Source: Myxococcaceae bacterium | Lineage (GTDB): Bacteria; Myxococcota_A; Polyangia; Polyangiales; Ga0077539 | Assembly (NCBI GenBank): GCA_004297725.1 | Contig: SCUS01000053.1 | Location: 62,001 to 126,000 of the forward strand | Direction: 5' to 3' | DNA length: 64,000 bases | In this document: positions 59,232 through 64,000 of the stretch, in pieces | Layout of the letters: each line of letters starts with the position of its first letter | How positions within the stretch are numbered: position 1 is the first letter of the stretch | Made by a program: the position numbers and the translations under genes | The notes under the pieces: generated by a model | The model's input: the letters and a program-made list of their open reading frames with translations, nothing else | Database searches by the model: none | What the model was told of the DNA's origin: nothing

Positions 59232-61392
59232 CGGCGAGGCCCTTCAGGGACATCGGGTTGCGCATGTAGCGGGTCCCCTCCTCGACGGTGATGTGGCCCG
59301 CCTTCACGAGCTCGAGCACCGCCCGGTCCATGGTGATCATGCCCTCGCGGGCGCCGGTCTCCATGGTGCTGAGGAGCTGGTGCGTCTTGCCGTCGCGGAT
59401 GATGGCGCGCACCGCCGAGGTCGCGATCATCACCTCGAAGCAGGCGATGCGCCCCTTGCCGTCGGCCCGCGTGAGCAGGCGCTGCGACACCACGGCCTGC
59501 AGCGCGGCGGAGAGCTGCACCCGCGCCTGCGCCTGCTGGTGCGGAGGAAACACGTCGACGATGCGGTCGACGGTCTGCGGCGCGTCGTTGGTGTGCAGCG
59601 TGGCGAGCACCAGGTGGCCCGTCTCCGCCGCCGTGAGCGCCGCGGAGATGGTCTCCATGTCGCGCAGCTCGCCGATGAGGATCACGTCCGGGTCCTGCCG
59701 CAGGATGAACTTGAGCGCCGCGGCGAAGCTGCGGGTGTCCGGGCCCACCTCGCGCTGCTCGACGGTGGCCATGCGGTTGTAGTGCACGAACTCGATCGGG
59801 TCTTCGATGGTGATGATGTGGCAGCTCCGCGACGAGTTGACCTGGTCGATCATCGTCGCGAGGGTGGTGCTCTTGCCCGCGCCGGTGGGGCCGGTGACCA
59901 GCACGAGCCCGTGGGGCTTGGTGGCGAGCTCGCGCACGATCGACGGCAGCCCGAGCGTCGCGGCGTCGGGGATGGAGTTGGGGATCAGCCGCAGCGCGAC
60001 GGCGACGGTGCCCCGCTGGAAGTGCGCGTTGACGCGGAAGCGATGCTTGCCCGTCACGGTGAGCGCGAAGTCGAGCTCGCGGTCGATCTCGAAGCTCTCG
60101 CGCTGCGCGTGCGAGAGCAGCGAGAAGAGCAGCCGGCGCACGTCGCCCGGGGAGAGCGAGTCGACCTCCAGGCGGCGCAGCTTGCCGTGGATGCGGAAGA
60201 TCGGCGCCGAGCCCACCACGAGGTGGATGTCGCTCGCCCCGTAGCGCAGCGCGATGTTGAGCAGCGTGCGCATGTCGACGCTGCCCACCGCGGGAAGCGC
60301 GTCGTGCTCCGCCACGAAGGCCGCCGAGCCGCGCTCCATGCCCTGCGCGTTCATGCGGAACTCGTCGGGGTTGGTCGCGTACGCGGCGCCGGTCTCGTAG
60401 CTCACGGTGCCCTTCTCGTAGAGCTGCACCAGCGCCCGGTTGAAGGTCTGCATCCCGTCCGACCCCTGGAGCATCAGGTCTTCGATCTCGTCGACGCGCT
60501 GCTCCCGGATGAGCTTCCGCACCGGCGGCGTCGCGACCATCACCTCCACCGCCGCGACCCTCCCCTCGCCCTCGGCGCGCGGCACGAGGCGCTGCGAGAC
60601 GATGCCCTGGAGGCAGAGCGAGAGGTCCATCGCCACCTGCTCGCGCAGGTGCTCGGGGTAGTAGCCCAGGATGCGCTGCAGGGTCTGGAGCGAGTCGATG
60701 GTGTGCACGCTGCTCAGCACGAGGTGCCCGGTGAGGGCGGCGGAGAGCGCGACGTTCATCGTCTCCGCGTCGCGCATCTCGCCGATGACGATGACGTCCG
60801 GGCTCTCGCGCACGACGTGCCGCAGCGCCAGGGTGAAGTCGCGCGTGTCGCTCCCCACCTCGCGCTGCGTGATGAGCGCCTTCAGGTCTTCGTGCACGAA
60901 CTCGATCGGGTCTTCGAGGGTGACGACGTGCTTCGCGTAGCGGGTGTTGATGTGGTGCACCATCGCCGCGAGGGTGGTGCTCTTGCCCGACCCGGTGCTG
61001 CCGGTGACCAGCACGAGCCCGCGCGGCGAGTCGGCGAGCGTGCCCACGGACTCCGGGAGGCCGAGCACGTCGAAGTCGAGCTGCCCCCCCGGGACCAGCC
61101 GGATCACCGCGCCCAGCAGGCCGCGCTGCAGATGGAAGTGCGCGCGGAAGCGCCCGAGGCCAGGGCGGCTGACGCCGACGTCGACGTCGCCCAGGCGGTC
61201 GAACGCGTCGCGCTGCGTGGGGCGCAGCACCGCGTGCATGAACTCCTTGAGCGCCTCGTGCTCGAGCGCGGCGTCGCCCAGCGTCGTGAGCGTGCCGTTG
61301 ACCCGCAGCGACGGCGGCCGACCCTCCGTGAGGAACAGGTCGGACGCCTTCTCTCCCACCATCCGCTTGAGCAGTGCTTCTACGTCGGGCAT
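59224..61392 (-). CDS. Tandem PilT-PilT retraction ATPase fusion
   Basis: 722 residues made of two complete PilT/PilU-type secretion ATPases in one chain. Walker A is GSTGSGKS (131-138) and GPTGAGKS (501-508), 370 residues apart. Each half has its own Asp box (EDPIEFVH, 160-167 and 530-537), Walker B (VIVIGEMRD; VILIGELRD), His box (LSSVHT; LATLHT) and AIRNLIRE-like retraction motif (VRKLIRE at 291-297; VRAIIRDGK at 661-669). Ordinary PilT is about 350 residues. No frameshift or stop separates the halves. The second half is closer to PilT and the first more PilU-like by eye. It would work at the cytoplasmic base of type IV pili. Confidence 0.92.
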   Translation of the reverse strand: MPDVEALLKRMVGEKASDLFLTEGRPPSLRVNGTLTTLGDAALEHEALKEFMHAVLRPTQRDAFDRLGDVDVGVSRPGLGRFRAHFHLQRGLLGAVIRLVPGGQLDFDVLGLPESVGTLADSPRGLVLVTGSTGSGKSTTLAAMVHHINTRYAKHVVTLEDPIEFVHEDLKALITQREVGSDTRDFTLALRHVVRESPDVIVIGEMRDAETMNVALSAALTGHLVLSSVHTIDSLQTLQRILGYYPEHLREQVAMDLSLCLQGIVSQRLVPRAEGEGRVAAVEVMVATPPVRKLIREQRVDEIEDLMLQGSDGMQTFNRALVQLYEKGTVSYETGAAYATNPDEFRMNAQGMERGSAAFVAEHDALPAVGSVDMRTLLNIALRYGASDIHLVVGSAPIFRIHGKLRRLEVDSLSPGDVRRLLFSLLSHAQRESFEIDRELDFALTVTGKHRFRVNAHFQRGTVAVALRLIPNSIPDAATLGLPSIVRELATKPHGLVLVTGPTGAGKSTTLATMIDQVNSSRSCHIITIEDPIEFVHYNRMATVEQREVGPDTRSFAAALKFILRQDPDVILIGELRDMETISAALTAAETGHLVLATLHTNDAPQTVDRIVDVFPPHQQAQARVQLSAALQAVVSQRLLTRADGKGRIACFEVMIATSAVRAIIRDGKTHQLLSTMETGAREGMITMDRAVLELVKAGHITVEEGTRYMRNPMSLKGLADG

Positions 61393-61426
61393 CTCGCGCA
61401 GACGATGCCCGTTTCGCTACCCCGCA

Positions 61427-62773
61427 TCAACGACTGCGGATACCGACCTTCTCCGCGAGCGTGTAGGGCCCGAGCTTCTCCCGAAGGTCCTTCAGCGCCG
61501 GCTGGTCGGGGCTCAGCCGCGCGATGGTCTGGATGGACGCGTACGCGCTCGCCTTGAGCCCTGCCTTGATGAAGATCCCCGCCAGCAGCACGTGGGCCTT
61601 GACGTTGTTGGGGTCGGCCATCGTCACGCGCTGGGCGAGGTCGGTCGCGCGCTTGTACTCCTTCGTGTACTTGGCCAGCACCTCGGCCGCGTTGAGCAGC
61701 AGCAGGTGGTCCGTCGGGCGCCCCTCCGCCGCCTGCTCCCAGTGCTTCGCGGCCACCAGCGGCTGCGACTCGCGCATCGCCTCGCGCGCCGCGTTGATGT
61801 GCGCGTCCACCTGCTGCGCCACCAGCAGCTTGCGCGTGGCCTCGTAGCGCAGCCGCAGCGCCTCGTCGTCCCTGCTCATGGAGAGCGCCTGCTTCAGCGC
61901 CTCGGTGGCCGCGTTGAGGTCTCCCTTGCGCTGGGCCTCCTCGGCGTTGGCGATGAGCTGCCCGATGCTCGGGCCGCGCTCGGCCACCCTCGGGACCTGG
62001 CCCGACGACGTCGGGGCCGGCGGCATCGCCACCGGGGTGGAGATGGTCGGGCGCGCCGGGGTGCTCGACGAGCGCTGCGGGACCACGGAGTTGAGCCGGC
62101 GCGCCATGGACTCCCTCGCGCGACGGAGGGTCTCCGGGTCGAGCGGCTGCATCGGACCCGGCGTGGGCTTCGCGGTCACGTGGGCGGCGGGCAGCGACGG
62201 GGCGGACGGCGTCGGGGGCGGAGGCATCACCGCCGTACCGATGGGCGGCATCACCGGCCGCGGCGGCGTGCGGGCCGGCGGCGGGAGGTTGACCGTCGCC
62301 GGGTTGGTGGGCGACGAGCCGCGCGGCTGCGGCGGCGGATGGCTCGCGGAGCCCGAGAGCGGCGGGTTGGAGGCGCGGGGATGCTCCTGGGCGGCATGGC
62401 GCGCGGCGGAGACGATGTCGGTCACCTCGGGCACCAGCGGCGGCGGCGGGCGAGAGGGGCTCTCCATCGAGCCGATGTGGAGGTCGTAGCCCGAGCGCTG
62501 CCGGGCGTTGCCGAGCACGTCGTAGGCGCGGGTGAAGACCCGGAAGAGCTCGTCGATGCGGATGCGGTAGGCCCCGAGCGAGCGGTTGAAGAAGACGTCG
62601 GGGTGAAAGCGCTTGGAGAGGGCGAAGTATGCGTCGCGGATCACCTTGCGCTCGGCGTCGCGAGGCACGCCCAGGATCTCGTAGTGCGTCGCCGTCAGAC
62701 GACGCTCGTAGATGGCGTCGATGGTCCGACGCTCCTCTTCGCTCAGCTCGACCAGATCACCGGCTTCGCTCAT
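61427..62773 (-). CDS. DnaJ-domain protein with Pro-rich linker and TPR tail
   Basis: 448 residues: a J domain (about 28-100) with an intact HPD motif (57-59, KRFHPDVFF), a long Pro/Ala/Ser-rich linker (about 105-270) and a C-terminal TPR-like helical region (about 285-430) rather than DnaJ's zinc-finger and substrate domains. Such J proteins probably recruit DnaK to a specific client. The ATG at 62773 is chosen over a further in-frame ATG 114 bases up because it begins the acidic lead-in to the J domain. It precedes the PilT fusion by 34 bases, probably as one operon. Confidence 0.85.
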   Translation of the reverse strand: MSEAGDLVELSEEERRTIDAIYERRLTATHYEILGVPRDAERKVIRDAYFALSKRFHPDVFFNRSLGAYRIRIDELFRVFTRAYDVLGNARQRSGYDLHIGSMESPSRPPPPLVPEVTDIVSAARHAAQEHPRASNPPLSGSASHPPPQPRGSSPTNPATVNLPPPARTPPRPVMPPIGTAVMPPPPTPSAPSLPAAHVTAKPTPGPMQPLDPETLRRARESMARRLNSVVPQRSSSTPARPTISTPVAMPPAPTSSGQVPRVAERGPSIGQLIANAEEAQRKGDLNAATEALKQALSMSRDDEALRLRYEATRKLLVAQQVDAHINAAREAMRESQPLVAAKHWEQAAEGRPTDHLLLLNAAEVLAKYTKEYKRATDLAQRVTMADPNNVKAHVLLAGIFIKAGLKASAYASIQTIARLSPDQPALKDLREKLGPYTLAEKVGIRSR

Positions 62774-62895
62774 GGCTCTCTTTCCGCTCCTAGCGCCAAC
62801 AGCCTTCGCGCGTGGAGGCTTGCGAGGATAGCCGAACCCGGTGACCCGCGCACCGGCGACCTGCAGGGAGGACCCGATGCGGTACAACGCCCGCG

Positions 62896-64000
62896 ATGCG
62901 CATCGCCCACCTCGCGGACCTCCACATCGGCAGGGTCTTCCACGGCCTCTCCCTGATCGATGACCAGCGTCACATCCTGGAGCAGGTCGTGGGTCGCGTC
63001 CGCGCCGCGGAGGCCGACGTGCTCGTGCTCGCGGGGGACCTCTACGACCGCGCCCTCCCCGGGCGGGACGCCGTCCGCCTGCTCGACGATTTCCTCCAGG
63101 AGGTGCACCGGAGCCTGGAAATTCCCGTGATCGCGATCGCGGGCAATCATGACAGCGGCGAGCACCTGGGCTTCGGCTCGTGGCTCTTCGCCCAGGGCGA
63201 CCTTCACCTCCGCGGTCGGGTCGACGGCCCCTTCCGCCCGGTCACCGTGGAGGACGATCACGGCGAGGTGACCTTCTACCCGATCCCCTACGTGGAGCCC
63301 GAGACCGCGGCGGCCCTCTTCGCCTCGCCGGGCGCCGAGGCCCCGGTGCAGGGCGGCACCCTCACCCACGCCGAGACCGTCGAGGCCCTGCTCGCGCCCG
63401 CGCACGAGCACCGCGTGTCGAGCGGCGTGCGACGCAGCGTGGTGGTGGCGCACGGCTTCGTCCGCGGGGGCGCCTCGCCGCTGGAGTCGCCCCGCTCCGA
63501 GCGGGCGCTCTACCTGGGCGGCGCGGGGGCCGTCCCGGCCTCGCACTTCGACGGCTTCTCCTACGTGGCCCTCGGGCACCTGCACCGGCCGCAGTGGGTC
63601 GGCGACGACCGTCGGGTGCGCTACTCGGGCTCGCTGCTGCGGTACGCCTTCGAGGAGAGCGACGACCCCCGCACGCTCTCCGTGGTGACCCTGGGCGCCG
63701 ACGGTCGGTGCGCCCTCGAGGAGGAGGCGCTGCACCCCCGGAGGGACCTCGCGCGCATCCGCGGCGACCTCGACACGCTGCTCCGCGACCCGGCGCTGGA
63801 GCAATACACGACCCGGTATGTCCAGGCCGTGGTGACGGACCACCCGATGCCCCCGCAGGCGATGGAGCGGCTGCGGGAGCGGTTTCCGCACCTGCTGGAG
63901 TTCCGACAGACCAGGATGGAGCGCGACCCGCTGGCGGCGGTCGCTGCGATCCCCGACGAGCGCCGCGGCCCGGCGGAGGTCTTCGAGGACTTCTTCCGGC
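62896..64000 (+). CDS. sbcD: SbcD-like DNA repair nuclease subunit (partial)
   Basis: The frame is open to the right edge (368 codons visible). The N-terminus has all metallophosphoesterase motifs of SbcD/Mre11: HLADLHIG (5-12), LAGDLYDR, AGNHDS, VVAHGF and ALGHLHRPQ. Partnered with SbcC it opens hairpins and processes double-strand ends; an sbcC gene would be expected just beyond the window. It is divergent from the DnaJ/TPR gene across 122 bases that hold nothing recognisable. Confidence 0.92.
   Translation, partial: MRIAHLADLHIGRVFHGLSLIDDQRHILEQVVGRVRAAEADVLVLAGDLYDRALPGRDAVRLLDDFLQEVHRSLEIPVIAIAGNHDSGEHLGFGSWLFAQGDLHLRGRVDGPFRPVTVEDDHGEVTFYPIPYVEPETAAALFASPGAEAPVQGGTLTHAETVEALLAPAHEHRVSSGVRRSVVVAHGFVRGGASPLESPRSERALYLGGAGAVPASHFDGFSYVALGHLHRPQWVGDDRRVRYSGSLLRYAFEESDDPRTLSVVTLGADGRCALEEEALHPRRDLARIRGDLDTLLRDPALEQYTTRYVQAVVTDHPMPPQAMERLRERFPHLLEFRQTRMERDPLAAVAAIPDERRGPAEVFEDFFR

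Overview
The window is 64 kb of very GC-rich DNA, about 70% G+C judged by eye, with strong G/C preference at third codon positions and almost no non-coding space. Eukaryote-type Ser/Thr kinases, MopE-like Asp-rich repeats, a lipidated Omp85 protein with TamB, PilT-family ATPases and a Myxococcus-type LexA box together suggest a Gram-negative myxobacterium (Myxococcota, probably Polyangia-like). That assignment is inference. The window looks like core chromosome: I see no insertion sequence, integrase, phage gene, CRISPR array or rRNA. The largest gene-free interval is about 230 bp (42555-42784).

Layout. 1-2218 (minus): imuB (cut by the left edge) and imuA behind a LexA-box promoter. 2320-6120 (plus): a C2-like lipoprotein, a di-haem c/rhodanese lipoprotein and a Ser/Thr kinase. 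6125-12436 (minus): a DUF697-like protein, tRNA-Val(TAC) and the proteostasis set tig-clpP-clpX-lon. 12517-15840 (minus): a secreted alpha/beta hydrolase, a cytochrome b/di-haem c fusion and a Rieske protein (a bc-type complex). 15916-23087 (plus): lipidated TamA/TamL-like Omp85 plus TamB. 23079-30281 (minus): ftsH-folP-cdaA-cdaR-glmM-SGNH lipoprotein, joining FtsH, folate, c-di-AMP and cell-wall precursor synthesis. 30375-35718 (minus): sugar epimerase, small membrane protein, mnmA, lipoprotein, TrmA-family rRNA methyltransferase, a 66-residue Cys protein and a degenerate TilS homologue. 35809-40334 (plus): folK, then a tightly coupled cysteine-biosynthesis cluster (cysK, E1-like enzyme, ThiS/CysO carrier, a small E1-N-terminus-like protein, cysM, JAMM peptidase). 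40345-42554 (minus): polar amino-acid ABC transporter with a fused binding protein and permease. 42785-47488: hypotheticals, asparaginase and two YcgL-like nucleotidyltransferases. 47498-51827 (minus): carA-carB. 52011-58710: outer-membrane protein, universal stress protein, hypothetical, then an FGE/MopE lipoprotein-TPR-kinase operon. 58719-62773 (minus): DnaJ/TPR protein, a single-chain double PilT ATPase and a hypothetical. 62896-64000: sbcD, cut by the right edge.

The most notable items are: (i) a protein-thiocarboxylate cysteine pathway whose E1 enzyme lacks its N-terminal segment while a separate 101-residue gene in the same operon resembles exactly that segment; (ii) a PilT-PilT tandem fusion; (iii) a TilS-position protein with eroded catalytic motifs next to a small Cys protein; (iv) a cytochrome c-rhodanese lipoprotein; (v) convergent gene pairs that all abut or overlap, leaving no room for intrinsic terminators.
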